Shown here piece by piece: positions 46,801 through 60,370 of a DNA stretch of 64,000 nucleotides (positions are counted from its first letter, which is position 1; each line of letters starts with the position of its first letter). Source of the stretch: Portunus trituberculatus. Taxonomy: Eukaryota > Arthropoda > Malacostraca > Decapoda > Portunidae. Both the position numbers and the translations under genes were made by a program. The stretch is taken from positions 2,227,292-2,291,291 of the forward strand of contig NC_059272.1 in assembly GCF_017591435.1 (NCBI RefSeq). The letters run 5' to 3'. Under the pieces are notes generated by a model. It saw only the letters and a program-made list of their open reading frames with translations, did no database searches and was not told the origin of the DNA.

Positions 46801-48781
46801 GCACAATTCCCTCCTCCCGAGCAGCAGCAAGCTATACACACTAACAGTCCTGCATTGCCTGTCTCTTATCAGCCACCATGTGCACCACAACTGCCTGTGG
46901 CGATCAAGCAAAACATTACCGAGTTGTCCCACTGAAGCCAACGAGTGGCTGGGAGATTGTAAGCTCACTGTGACAATGACACATGACATCCCAGCATGTC
47001 CAAGTGTCTAATGATATAACATCAAATGTAACTTGGCACAAATAAAGAAAATTCTCTGGAATGATGACTCATTTCTTTAAAAAATTGTTGCATAATATGT
47101 AATTGTATTTTTGAGGCTTTTCAGCAGATTTGATGAAACTTTGGACTGTATCTATCATCAATCAGCATGAGGTACAGAGGACAAGTAAGAGAAATTTAAA
47201 GCAATGTAAGTAGAGGAGTGTGATGCCGGTAAGGAGCTGACATGGACAATAAAGCCAGGTGCACAAGATGCCATCACACACTAATTCTTCTCAAACACAG
47301 AAGTGATAGTGGTTGCCACATAACAAAAAGATAACAGTAAAATCACAAGGTTTTGTTTACTATCAAGAAATATTTAACAGTTATAATCTTACAAGATTTA
47401 TAATTTTTTTTTTGCCCACTTTTTAAAAATATGCAAGATTGATGCTTTTAATCACAATGAAACTTCCTATCACTTGGCAAAATCTATAACAGAATTACTT
47501 CAAACTTACACTAGTAACATTCACAGAGAATGGGCTGCAATATCTACTGATTCATATCCCACACAAAGGATCAAGTGAAAATTGATGTGGTTTATGCAAA
47601 AGAATATTTATATTATTCATAAATTTGAAATGCTCATGAATTTAACCAAATCTCTCTCTTTCCATCAAGTATATAAAAAAAGTATTTCTAGAGGTTAAAC
47701 AAAGCCATACACCACTGAACCCCAATATCTGCCACAACCAAGCTTGGTTCTGCTACCTGACAAGACAAGGCATCTGATACATCAATGCAGGCCAAGATAA
47801 AAACAGGCCACGTCAAGTCTGGATTGTTACCTTTTCTCCTCTACCCATGCAAGAAGCCACTCTTGCAGGTCAGTCACCAAACCACACATACAAAGGTGGT
47901 GGTGCACTAAGTGTGGTAACAAGGGATGTAGGTACATTAAGTACACAGCCATTCACACCTGCAGCTGCATGCAGCCACACCATCACTGACTTACTGCACA
48001 CACAAACCATACATCATTGTCTTCACCTCCACACTAAATACTGCAAAACATGTGACTTGCATCACTGACAATTGATGAATACTTCAGCATTTTACTGAGG
48101 ATTGTAGTTGCAAAGTCAGTAGGATAGAGAAACTATACATTTCCACAAAAATACTTCAGATAACATGGCAGTGGCCAAGAGCTGTGTTCAGGTCTCCCAG
48201 GTTAAACACAACTAACTGGTAGGTACGTGTAGCAAAAAGGAGGTTGGTATCACTATATTCTTTGTTTTTTCTTAGTGTTGACAACACTAGTGTTCATGGT
48301 GACTTATAAACTGGCAAGCAGTGTAAAGTACAGTGCCCGCACACACCAGCAGCACAGCACACCTGGAAGGCAGCAATGCCACACCCAGGCGTGATATGGA
48401 ATCCAAAAGTGTCCTACTGCTCACCAGAGGAGTGGTGCATTAGTAGCCATGTTAGCATGTGACATACATAAGCATGGCAGAATGGCAAGCCAGGATGATT
48501 TTTTGCTGTATTGGATTGAAATCTTGCCATTACACTCAGCCATGCAAAAAGTTGAAGAACTGCGTCAATTTATAACACCTATTACCCAAGAGGAAATCAA
48601 GATTAGCAGCAGTTTAGTATTTACAAGTTCCAGCTACAGTTAAGGTCTCTTTAGGGGTTGTACTCTAATTACTAACAATGATCGAGAAGATGAAAGCTGA
48701 AGCAGATCTGTTCATGCAGGTAAGTCACCAACTAAAAGAAAAGCATTAATATCCATAAAGTACTAATGGGTTAGTGTCTTT

Positions 48782-48851
<70 letters not shown>

Positions 48852-51800
48852 CTGACATATCTGACAGTCCTCAAGTGCCTCCCACTTCCTCTCCCATGCC
48901 TCCCCAAGTGGGGCCAGCTACTCAAGGCAGGCACACAAGACACTCACCTTTGAGGAGCAACTTTTGGCGTAGCTTTTTTGTCTCCAGGGCCGCTGCACGG
49001 GAGGTGGGGGTGCACGGGCGCTCCAAAGCTGAGACCGGAGAACTCTGGCTGGTTGGCTCCTTTGCTCTCTCCTTGGGCCGGTCCCTGGAGCGCAGGTTGT
49101 GGTTGGTGGAGTCCACAGAGTCATCACTTCGAGTCCTCTTGGCAACTGTCTCACCCTCGCCCTCGCTCTCCAGCCGCCGCTTGGGACCGTACCGCCTCTC
49201 GCCGCTCCGGGGTGACTCCTTCCTCAGTGGATCTGGCACCGACTCACTGAGGCCCTCACTATCTGTCAGGCTGCACTCATTGGCTTCGCCCCGCGGGTAC
49301 CTCTCTCTTGGGGAAGTTTTGGGTGACGTGATCTTTGGTGAGGTTCTCCGTAGTGACTCTAATCTTCCAGGCGAAGTGATATTGCCCATTTTGTTTTGTC
49401 CAGGCGTTAACCTGCTAACTGGGGAGATTACTTTGTGTGGGGGCGATGCAGGCTCTCCAGGAGGCCTGTTGGCAGGGGAACCTGGCTTGTTTGGCGGCGA
49501 GCTGACTCTATTTGACAGATAACTCCCCCTATTAGCTGGAGAAACTGCCTTACTTGTAGGTGATAACTGCTTGGGAGACAAGATTCTATGTGAAGGTGAT
49601 CCTGGTTTGCCAAGGAAGCAAGAATCTGCTTTTATTTCCAATGGCTCCAAGAGGCTGTTTGGCAACGTACACTTATTGGATGCCTCTCCAATTCTGCCTG
49701 GCAGCTCATTGTGGCTGGAGGGAGAGCTGGGCTTACTGGCCGGCGACCCTGACTTGCTGGCAGGGGACCGAGTCTTCCCACCAGGTGAGACACTCTTGTT
49801 TGCAGGTGACAGTGACTTAGTACTAGCAGGGGAAGGAACCTTGAGGGAGGGTGAGAGAGAATTAGTGCCTGGAGACACTGGTTTACCTGGTGGGGAGCAC
49901 GTGATGGCTGCCTGAGAGACAGCTTTGTTTGTGGTGGGTGTGACAGGAGCCCGGCCATGGGGAGAGCCAGGCGTGTTGGAGAGTTCCCCATCCTCATAGG
50001 GAGTGGCCTCTACATCATTGTCTGGCTTTGGGGAGACCAACACTTCCACTTGACTCTCAGTGTTGGTATATGCCTCACTTGCCTTCTTCTGCAGACTGAG
50101 GGACAGACGGCGGTCAAGACGCTCCAACTTTGCCCGTAGCTGAAAAACAAACAACAGAATGACAATAAGTACATGACAACAGGCATCCATTCTACTGAGC
50201 CTCACCAAACAGCTAAAAAACTCCTAGACCTGACCTTACTACAAGAGCACTGAGTTCTATCTCAGTGAATTGAACCCAGAGAATACACTTAAAAGGAAGA
50301 ATAGTCAACAAAGACGTAAGCAACATCACACCATGGATGCATCACTGACCATTTCATTTGGGTTGTGTTTTTGGGGGAATGTATACTTCCATGCTTGCTA
50401 AGAATCTGAAGTATCACTTTCATATATTAAAACAACACTCATCCTACAAGATACATCAACAAGCAATTCACAATTTTTAATCTTTAATGACACTGCAAAG
50501 TCTTTACACTTAATAATCAATTTGTAGAAACACTGGAGACTTATAACCTGAGAAAATAATAATGTGTTAATCTAGGTCTAAAAGAACATAAATCAATCCA
50601 TCTTCTCAAAGTTAAATTAAAATACACAAGCCCTCAGAACATTAGGTGAAGGGAATATGACTAGGTTGGGTTAAGGGAGTGTTGGACCCTTCCCACAATG
50701 TGTTTTTGCCTTCACATCCTTCTCTTACAACATTAACAAGGGAATAATGGGAACGTTTGGGGAAGAAAACATTAGAATCCACCTTTACCGTTCACGTGTG
50801 GGCAAGTCATGCACACTACCTAAGCTATAGGCCAGTAAAGGTTTGAATACTTGGTAAGCTTCACATATCATGCATTTATTCAAGCAGTGTGGGCTTAAAT
50901 GACATGCTAATGAAGAACTCCCGTACAGTATGAGGACCTGTCAGACAAAATATATCTGATGCCGGGTCAAAACGTCACGGAACGTCAGAGCAAAGGATGG
51001 CTGGAGTGAGACCACCACCACCAGGTCCTTGCATCATGTTACGCTACCATTACGTTATCTTCCTCTATTAAGCACTGGGCGTGATGACATTCCCAGATAG
51101 TGGTGTAATTAAAATCGTGTTATGGTTTGGAGTCCAAGGGTGGAGGCGTGGGGGCCGGTGGGCGGTTATGAGTAAGGTTAGAGCATAAGAGCGGAGAGCG
51201 GGGCGGGCAATCAGCTGACCGAACCCTTCCCGCCATTCATCCCTCGCCTCGCGCTCACTTCTCACCAAATCCCATCCTTGACAGGCACCCAACTTGCTCT
51301 ATACACTTTCAAATGTCACTAATTTGGACCGTGACAGGTGAAAAAGCCGCACTAGTAATTATAGCGAGGTGTTTTATCGGCTGCCAGACGCTCATTTGAC
51401 TACTACAATTACTACTATAAGTACTACGCCATGATGGACTGAACCAAAACAACTTTGCTATTTATCGCCTGTCACCTTCACTACACCACCCAAGGCCATT
51501 CCCACTGCCAGGCACGAATCAGAGGCCACCCACAAGCCTAATAAGAGCTAAAAGAGGCACATGACGAGTCTAAATAAGAGGAAATGAGGAGCCATGAGCC
51601 GGGAAGATACTAGGATACACTTAAAAAATACACCGATTACATGCAAAGAGGGTTACTAACGTTGTCATTTTCGTCCCGTAAGTTCTTAATCTGCTTCTCC
51701 TTGGCCAAGAGTTCGTCTGCCTGCTGCTGTATGAGGTCCAGGTGTAGCAGGATGATGTTCTTGAGGTGCTGCACTTCGATGTCCTTTTCAATGGACGCCT

Positions 51801-52002
51801 TTGAATCTGAACATCCTATGTACATGTGGTCGAGTTCCACGGCCATTGCCAACTTATTTTCACTCGATTCCGAAGTCGTCATAGGAGACAGGCCCCTCCC
51901 TACACGTCCTTCTACGGACCCCTCCTTCCCCCTCCTCGCCGCGACCACCACCTCCTCTAGTGCATTGTTATCTCCGTTGTACACAGCCACTCTCCTGGGC
52001 AT
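43894..52002 (-). CDS. msl-1: Male-specific lethal 1-like protein (MSL complex scaffold)
   Basis: MSL1 organises the MSL complex, which carries the MOF acetyltransferase to histone H4K16; in Drosophila this mediates X dosage compensation, and in other animals it acts more broadly. Six coding exons: 52002-51661, 50139-48948, 45481-45345, 44992-44868, 44399-44196, 43966-43894; all GT-AG except that the exon 1 donor is the weaker GTTAGT. The frame closes at 690 residues. About residues 75-135 form a coiled coil (LKNIILLHLDLIQQQADELL, LRDENDN/LRAKLERLDRRL), the MSL2-binding type of helix. About 190-430 is Ser-Pro rich with SPANK/SPASK repeats. About 558-675 is the PEHE domain (IPQWGTRVL, VMEGTENLEDEVFLKRH, KPEQDEKRRKRWDLQRMREQ, FSLPWL), which binds MOF and MSL3. 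The chain ends in basic RRRKRP. An in-frame TGA 15 nt upstream supports the start codon. KANSL1 also has a PEHE domain, but the coiled coil and the segment order fit MSL1. Confidence 0.9.
48785..48849. repeat. (CA)n in MSL1 intron
   Basis: About 65 bp of CA repeat 100 bp past the donor of exon 2, in the MSL1 intron between exons 2 and 3. Confidence 0.95.
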
Positions 52003-52806
52003 GTCGTTCTCCAGTCACTTGGGAAGCCAGAAGGGACGTAAGTCTTGCATCCTACCAAGTCTCGGGGCCGCTGCTTCTCGGAGACGGCGGTATATGGGAA
52101 GAATTGGTGATATACGCAGCACCTCCTCACAGCCTCTTCGGCCGAGTGTTGCAAGTTCGGTGCTCTTCCTACTTCGACGCCATATTCAAAGTTTGTTGTC
52201 AGTTAAGCCTAAGCACACCCTTTATACTTATTGAATTTGCTTAAGTAGTAAAATAAATTTTTTGTTTGTGGTCCAAAGTAATGGTGTTATGCTTAAAGGG
52301 TGGGGCCGAGATACAACAGACCCCAAAGGTATTCGGAAACAACAGGTTCCGTGATATTATTCTTTACCATTTTTAGTATCTAATTATAATTGGCTCATAT
52401 AAGCCTGCCAATATTATTTCAGAAGTAATATATTTACTTAATACTTACATCTATCTGTTTTTTTCAGTCCTATTGATAATTGTCTTAACTCTGAGATCAC
52501 AGATAAAAAAATATCAATGAGTGACGGTTATACGTTAAATCTAAATATCAGCGATATGGATAATTTATTTTGATATCCCGTATGAATTTAGTAATATTTG
52601 CATGCTTTCTTTTCCACTCACAGTGGTTTCCACGGTCAATTAAGAAGGTTCACATAATCTCTCACTGATACGGTAGCTCCCGGCGCTCCATATCCCTCTC
52701 CCTCCACCCCACCCGCCCTCCCAGCGCCAGCCGAACCCCGCCGAGTGAGTGAGTCAGTGGGATAATGGAAATCCAGGTGACTCAGGATCGCTCGTGGGCT
52801 TGGATC
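52003..52806. other. MSL1 upstream region
   Basis: Holds the MSL1 5' UTR and presumably its promoter; the first ~200 bp are GC-richer than the rest. No TATA box or recognised factor cluster was identified. No other gene seen. Confidence 0.45.
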
Positions 52807-52861
52807 GGCAACTCCATGGTACAATAACTTTCGTTATTCGTTATTGTACCATGGGCAACTC
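52807..52861. mobile_element. 39-bp hairpin flanked by 8-bp direct repeats
   Basis: GGCAACTC (52807-52814) and GGCAACTC (52854-52861) are direct repeats around a 39-bp insert. The insert is 14-bp perfect inverted repeats CATGGTACAATAAC / GTTATTGTACCATG with an 11-nt spacer. The 8-bp duplication plus CA...TG termini would fit a hAT-type micro-MITE reduced to its ends; a replication template-switch event is the alternative. Confidence 0.6.
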
Positions 52862-53359
52862 GATCCTGTCGGTCGAGGACACATAAAAGACAAGCAGGAT
52901 AAAAAAAAAAGTCTCCTGAACACTAATTGTCCCTATATCTAGCACGCCACATTATCTCCATACACTCTTTCACAGCTTCGTTCATCCTTTCATTAGTCTC
53001 TAGAAACTACATAGTCCCAGCAGTAACACCATTCATTCCCTTCCTGTTGTCTCCATTCTTTCATTCTCTCTATGTCTTAATTCAATCAGAATCATTTGCA
53101 TGATCTCCCTCATGCCTCAATGATACCTCTCACACTCCAGAGTATATACATTTTTTTTTTTCGTTTCATCTCATTCTTTCATACAATCAGTCCCACACAC
53201 TTCACTTCCCTGTCTATCTCGATCACTCTTAAATTTCCTCACATCCTATTTAGTTCCCACTCAGCGTCCTCTTGTCACGATTCATTCACGCTCATTTTGA
53301 TTCCTCCCAGCCAGTCTCATGACTCTCATCCCCCCCCCCCCACACACACATGATTTGTG
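52862..53359. other. Unassigned flank left of LINE C
   Basis: C/T-rich, low-information sequence ending in a C11 run and a short (CA) tract at 53330-53350. No gene seen. Confidence 0.5.
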
Positions 53360-53731
53360 ATCCGCTTCTGTCTGCCCACCCAGATGGGAACCGCCTTGTC
53401 GTGGTGGGGGGGCTTGCGTGCCCCTGTGACCTGGCGAGCTAGGCTAGAGGGGGCTTAGGCACGGCCCCCTGAAGAGACGGCCGCTCCAGTGGGGTAGACG
53501 ACGTCAAAAAAGTAGGTAGGGGAGGGCACACTAGCTAGCGGTCAAGGCCTAAGTATACCTGGGTGTGTGAGGTCCGACCCTGAATTCCTTTCCTTTCTCG
53601 TCCTCCTCCCATACTCTCTGTCCTTGTTGCCATTTTATTTATCTAATTATATATTTAGAGAATAATACTGTAGGTGTAAGAAACATTTTTTTTGTACTAA
53701 TAGTTACTTACACACACAACTGCATAAAAGA

Positions 53732-53733
<2 letters not shown>

Positions 53734-53788
<55 letters not shown>

Positions 53789-53816
53789 GATGATGATGAT
53801 AATAATAATGATAATC

Positions 53817-53885
<69 letters not shown>
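53734..53885. repeat. (TC)n then (AAT)n, left arm
   Basis: (TC) of about 52 bp, GACGATGATGATGAT, then (AAT)n to 53885, all inside the left palindrome arm. In the right arm the (AAT)n position is taken by (GT)n at 54698-54737. Confidence 0.95.
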
Positions 53886-53886
<1 letters not shown>

Positions 53887-54130
53887 AACTGCGGGCCATA
53901 AGACGGCAGAACTTCATTCCTACAAAGCACAGCAGAGTAAGTAACTGTTTTAATTTTCTTCTCTGTATTCTAGTATTTCCTCTGTTTTCTATATATTTCT
54001 TCTATGTTTTCTATGGGGAAAACGGTCTTCTTTCTCTATCTCCAATGGGGAAAACTGTATTTCTTCTCTGTCTTCTATGAGTAACACTATTTCTTCTCTA
54101 TATTCGATGGGGGAAACTAGATTTTTTCTA

Positions 54131-54481
<351 letters not shown>

Positions 54482-54694
54482 CTAGAAAAATCTGGTTTCC
54501 ATCGAATATGAGAAGAAATAGTGTTACTCATGAAGACAGAGAAGAAATACAGTTTTCCCATTGAGATAGAGAAAGAAGACCGTTTTCCCATAACTGAAAA
54601 ATATATGAAACAGAGGAAATACTAGAATACAGAGAAGAAAATTAAAACAGTTACTGCTGTGCTGTAGGAATGATTCTGCCGTCTTATGGCCCGC

Positions 54695-54741
<47 letters not shown>

Positions 54742-55339
54742 ATCATCATCGTCAGAGAGAGAGAGAGAGAGAGACTTTCTTTTATGCAGTTGTGTGTGTA
54801 AGTAACTAGAATACTTGACCAACGTGACCCATGTAGTTGAAGTTCATTTCCCTCCTGTATCGCCTAAGCCTTTGAAGGGCCTGACCAAACGGCACCGCGG
54901 CTCTGCGGAGTCGATAGATTTAGCTCAGCCTAAGTAATCTAAGTTTTCTCCCTGTGCACATGATCGTGAGTCCTCCAGGGACCGCTCTGCAATGGTAGCT
55001 CCAGTAGTTTCTGTCCAGCCTTCTGTGACGCCCTCCGTCTCAGATCGGGGTTCTTGTGATGAGGATGGTCTTAGCATGGAGACGTCCGATGATATTGTCA
55101 CAGCCGTCCCTCGTGGACCCACTGTGTCGAAAAGTGCAGTCCAGCCTGACCCTCGTCCTCCGATGACCGGTAGAGTGATGATGGTTAGCATCACTCACCG
55201 GTAGGCCGAAAGGCTGCGTTCCAACGACCCGGCACATCACAACTCCCGGTGTCTTCCCGTCGGTTGATTATTTCTAGTCAGGTGAGTCACGGGCAGCCCC
55301 TTCAAAAGGCTCGCCCGTCCACTGCACCTAAATAGTCTT

Positions 55340-58300
55340 CTTCAAGCTTCTACAGTGGAACTGTAGAGGCCTTCGCGCCTCGTGGGGGAAACTCCGAGCT
55401 TTACTGTCGGATTTCTCTCCTGCCTATGTTGCTCTACAAGAGACTATGCTCTGTGATAGTACTTATTCTAGTCCTCCTGGCTATCGTGCCTTTTTTAGTA
55501 CTCCTTTCCCTGACCAGGGCCACCACGGTGGCACAGCTATTCTAGTCCGTCAGGATATACCTGTTATCCCTTACAACTTAACTCTCCCTTCAGGTGGTTG
55601 CTGTTAAGGTCTTTATGGGACGATCCTACACTATTTGCAGTTTATATCTCCTCCTCGGCTTCCTGTTTCCAGGGGTGAGCTTGACGGCCTGGTGCGTCAG
55701 CTGACTCCACCTTTCCTCTTGTTGGGAGATTTTAACGGCCGTCACCCATTGTGGGATGAAGGTGCTAGTAATCCTCGTGGGTTTTAATCGGTTCTTTTAT
55801 TGAGGATGAGGGATTGGAGATTTTAAATTCTGGGGATGTTACACATTTCCACAGTCCTACTGGGACTTTTACAGCTATCGATCTTTCTCTGTGTACATCT
55901 AATTCTTTCCTTGATTTTAATTGGCGGGTCCTACCGGATTTACACGGTAGTGACCACTTTCCGATTTTATTAGAATCTGTGAACTCTGAGCCACAGTCCC
56001 GGCCCCAACGCTGGGTTTTAGACAAGGCAGATTGGCCTCGATTCACAGACCTTAGCTCTTTTATCCGTCCGTTGGCTGACTTTTCTACTTGTGCTGAGGC
56101 TGTTGATTATTTTACCGATTTTTTACAGTCAGTAGCGCTTCAGACAATCCCTAGGACGTCAGGTCGGTTTACTAAGCGTCCCGTTACTTGGTGGAACGCA
56201 GCATGCACAAACGCTGTGAAAGAGAAACGGGCAGCTTTCTCTCGTCTCCGGCGACATCGTGGGGACCCGCAGTGTCTGGAAGCTTTTCGACGCTGCCGAG
56301 CTCGGGCCCGCCGCGTTTTGAAAGAGGCACAAAGAGCCTCTTGGAAAGCTTATGTATCTTCCATTAATGCACACCCTCTTACGGATGTCTTTCAACAAAG
56401 TCCGCCGAATTGCTGGGAAGTATTCTGCTCCTTCCCCACCAGTTTTGTTGTCTGCTGGGCGAACGGTGGCAGACCCTAGGACTGTCGCCGACCTCTTCGC
56501 GGAGCACTTTGCCAGTGTTTCCCGGAGGCATCCTGCAGCCCCAGGCGCACGTCACCGCCAGAGAATGGAATCTCTCGGCATAAATTTTTCTTCCACTGGA
56601 GGAGTCTTATAATGTCCCTTCTCTGCCTCTGAGTTGCAGACCGCTTTGTCCCAGTGTCAGGACTCTTCTCCTGGCCCAGATGATATTCCTTATGCCTTCT
56701 TGCGCCACATGTCTGACAGTGCTTTTAACTTTTTATTAAATCTTTATAATATGATTTGGCATACCGGTGACTTTCCATCTTCTTGGGCTGTGGCAGTGGT
56801 TCTCCCATTTCCGAAGCCTGGGAAAGATAATCTCCAGGCTACGAACTACCGTCCTATATCTTTGACATCTTGTATTTGTAAAGTGTTAGAAAAGATGGTA
56901 AATGTAAGACTCATGTGGTACTTGGAGAGGGGGAAGTACTTGTCATCGGTACAGTATGGCTTCCGAAAGATGAGGTCTACTACTGATGCTCTTTTATCCC
57001 TGGAGTCTTCTATTTGTGAGGCCTTCGCTAATCACCACCACCAGGTTACTGTATTTTTTGACCTGGAGAAGGCCTACGACACAGCTTGGTGTCATGGGAT
57101 TTTACGTTCCTTGTTTAATTTTGGTCTCCGTGGCCACCTTCCTATTTTTATCCAGACGTCTTTTACGGGTTCGAGTTGGAAGTGTTCTCTCCGAGGCTAC
57201 TGCTCTAAATGATGGTGTCCCACAGGGAAGTATTCTTAGTGTTACACTATTCGCAATCGCCATAAATGGTGTTATAGATACTCTACCAGATGGCGTTCAC
57301 AGCTCCTTATATGTTGATGATTTATGTATTTCTTTTGGTGCTGCTAGGATGTCACTGATTGAGCGCAAGCTCCAACTGGCAATCAATAGGGTGTCCAGTT
57401 GGGCCAACATAAATGGTTTTCGTTTCTCCACCTCAAAGACCGTATCCATGCATTTTTGTCGTAATCGTGGCGTCCATCCAGATCCCGATTTATATTTAGC
57501 CAATAGACGCCTCTCATGTGTGGAGGCGACTCGATATCTTGGCCTATTGTTTGACAACCGTCTTACTTGGGTTCCCCATTTCCGTTCTCTTAAAGCGTCT
57601 TGCAGGACGGCACTATCCCTTCTTCGGGTTTTAAGTCACACCTCTTGGGGTGCGGACAGGGACACTTTGCTGCTTCTTCACCGTACACTTATACTTCCCA
57701 AGCTGGAATACGGCTGTGAGATCTACTCATCCGCAACGGATGCACGACTACGCACGCTTGACTCCGTGCATCATGCTGGGGTCCGCTTGGCTACGGGTGC
57801 ATTTCGGACATCTCCAATACCTAGCCTTCTAGTGGATGCTGGTTTCTGGCCGCTCGACCTCCGGCGCCAGTCTTCGATGCTCCGGTGTTGGTTTCGCACC
57901 CACCGTCTTCCTGATTCTGTCCCTTGTCTGTCAATATTGCGGGACTCGCGTTCGCAGGCGTATGTCACTCGACCGAGTCTACCTAAACCTTTTGGCCTTC
58001 GAGTGGCAAACCTCATGATGGATTTGTCCATCGACCCCACTCCTGTCTACTCTTTCCGGCTTCCACAAGTTGGTTATTGGCAGCTTCCGGTTGTCTCATT
58101 ATGCCCTCCTGCCATGGATGGCAAGAAGGATTTTCTACCAGCTCTGTCCCACACACGGTTTTAGAACACTTTTCTGATGACATCCCTGTTTTTACTGATG
58201 GTTCCAAATCCGACGCAGGCGTTGGGTTTAACGTGGTTTCCCCCTCTTTTTATCGGTCTGGCAGTCTTCCTTCAGTGGCATCCGTCTTTACTGCGGAGCT

Positions 58301-59009
58301 GTCTGCAATAGTCCTAGCTTTACAGATCATTTTTACTCTCCCGGTTTCGTCTTTTACAATTTTGTGACTGTCGCAGTGCTCTTACTGCTCTCTCTCTCCT
58401 TTTATTTCCCTTAACCCTTTGGTTTTATCAGCCCTGGAGTGGCTATATCTTCTTACCAAACGAGGATATCGTGTTGGGTTCTGTTGGGACCCTGGTCACG
58501 TAGGTGTTCCAGGGAATGAACACGCAGATCGCCTCGCTAAAGAGGCAGCAAGTCGCGCTCCATCTCCTGCCCTGTTCCGTTTCGAGATGTATTTCATCCA
58601 TTCGTGTGGCAATTGTTGCAGATGGCAGAGGAGATGGCTAACGGGGTCGCAACCTCGAAAATGGGAGAGATCACTACTTCCTCTCCTCAGTGGACATACA
58701 CCCATGTCCGGGATCGCCGTGCACAGACTTTATTGGCGCGACTCGTATAGGTCACACGTACCTTACACAAAATACCTGACCAGGGACCCTCAACCTTACT
58801 GTGATGACTGCTTGGTGCCGCTCACTGTACGGCACCTGCTCGTAGAGTGCCTTAGTTTAATTGAGTTACGACACCGCTACCTCTACCGTTGTCGCGGTAG
58901 AGATAGCGGTGTCTTCTACCTATCTAAGGTCCTTGGACCAGCTTCTCTGGCCCCTGGCCATGACGTTTTTAGATTTCAGGGAGAAGCGGGCCTCCTCCCC
59001 AATTTGTGA
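55340..59009 (+). pseudogene. LINE C ORF2: endonuclease, reverse transcriptase, RNase H
   Basis: The APE endonuclease begins QWNCRGLRA near 55350 and continues AYVALQETM, then LLLGDFNGRHPLWD near 55720 and GSDHFPILLES near 55948. The reverse transcriptase covers about 56640-57700: SPGPDDIPYAFLRHM, NYRPISLTSCICKVLEKMV, QYGFRKMRSTTDALLSL, FFDLEKAYDTAW, GVPQGSILSVTLF, then the catalytic YVDD near 57311. RNase H follows: VFTDGSKSDAGVGF near 58185 and GHVGVPGNEHADRLAKEAAS near 58500. A C-terminal Cys/His segment (YCDDCLVPLTVRHLLVEC) is near 58800. Stop codons and frameshifts occur near 55605, 55790, 56480, 56610, 57180, 58160 and 58365, so the copy is inactive. Endonuclease, RT, RNase H order places it in the I group. 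Confidence 0.88.
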
Positions 59010-59195
59010 ATTTTATTTCTTTTATTATGTATTTTAATGTTTTATTTAATTTTATTGTAGTTTTAGTTTTTAGTTACCTTTACTTTTATTGTTTTTAACT
59101 GCTTTTAGTTTTCATAAACTATAGTTTGCGGCGCCATATGACCCTAGTTGTTGCGGCGCCTAAACAAAATCCATCCATCCATCCGCTCCTGTCTG

Positions 59196-59954
59196 TCATT
59201 CCCATGCATCTTTTCCTCCATTGATTCCACTTTCATTGCAAAGATCGATACATCTTTCTCGCTGTTCTTGCATCATCTGTTAATTCTTTCAAGCCAAATC
59301 TTGTATAATTGTCGGTTTTGTAAGTCTATCCCTAAATATGCTCCATCTCATGTCACTTCTCAAAGTTTCCACTGTTGTGAGCATTCATTGCCATCCAAGC
59401 TACTCTATTCTGCTCCACTTCTAACAAATGTCAATTTCACTTTCGTTCCACATGCAATCACTCTACATGTCTCTTAGCACATACTTGCTTTCATCCTAGC
59501 TTGTTGCACTTCTCAATCGACTTACCCACTAAATATAGTTCACTAATTTTGCTTTTTTCTTTATGTGCTTTTTCACATTCATTTGGACTCGCGCACATCC
59601 TCAAGTAATTATTTTCTTGTGTCAGTCTCAACTCATTGTTTCCAATTCTCAATACCGCATTAAACTATATACTTTCATCCTCTGGCCTATTCAAAATCAT
59701 TACCCTATATACTCTCATTAGTGCTAAGTCGAGCTCCAAAGTCTCTTCCATACCTATTAATTCACAACATCCAGCGAACTTTGCAACTCATCTGCTGATT
59801 TACCTATGATCACTATATCATATGCATAAAGTAGCACGTACTCACATCATATTACTCCCAACGCTTCTTCTGAATGCTAACTCATCTATGAACAAGCTAA
59901 AAAGGGTTGGTGTTAATACACATACTTTGCCTAACTCCTCACACTCTATCTCCT

Positions 59955-60012
<58 letters not shown>

Positions 60013-60351
60013 CCTCTTGCTTTAAAGAAGTGAAAATAATAGAGATGAGAGGAAGTGATGCGCAGTGCGGCCGTGAGAGGGGAGCTCGGCATACAGTTAG
60101 CAAGATGCGAAGGGCAATTAGCGTGACAATAGCCGTAGGTCCCAACCCAGACTCCCCTCACAACATCTCACTCACCGATTCATTCCTCTTCTTCTCACAC
60201 TTCTTTTAAGTGTCACGGTAATGTTTAACTCTCATCTATATAACGTAAATAATAAAGACTCTATAAGGAAGAAGAACATCTTACTAATTTATGGTAGTTA
60301 TATACTTATTCTGCTGCAACTGCTATTTTCATCATTTTCCTTTTCGCGTGC
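59196..60351. other. Unassigned, with (GA)n at 59961-60008
   Basis: C/T-rich sequence with no recognised exon. The GA tract of about 48 bp at 59961-60008 is the only distinctive element. Confidence 0.5.
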
Positions 60352-60370
60352 ACACACACACACACACACG
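60352..60370. repeat. (CA)n at the SINE-1 5' edge
   Basis: A short CA tract immediately preceding the second SINE-1 copy, the same arrangement as at 17010-17022. Confidence 0.9.

Noticed and set aside
48875..49522. 215-codon open frame on the plus strand
   Set aside because: It is the antisense shadow of MSL1 exon 2, whose frame is supported by splice sites and a known domain order.
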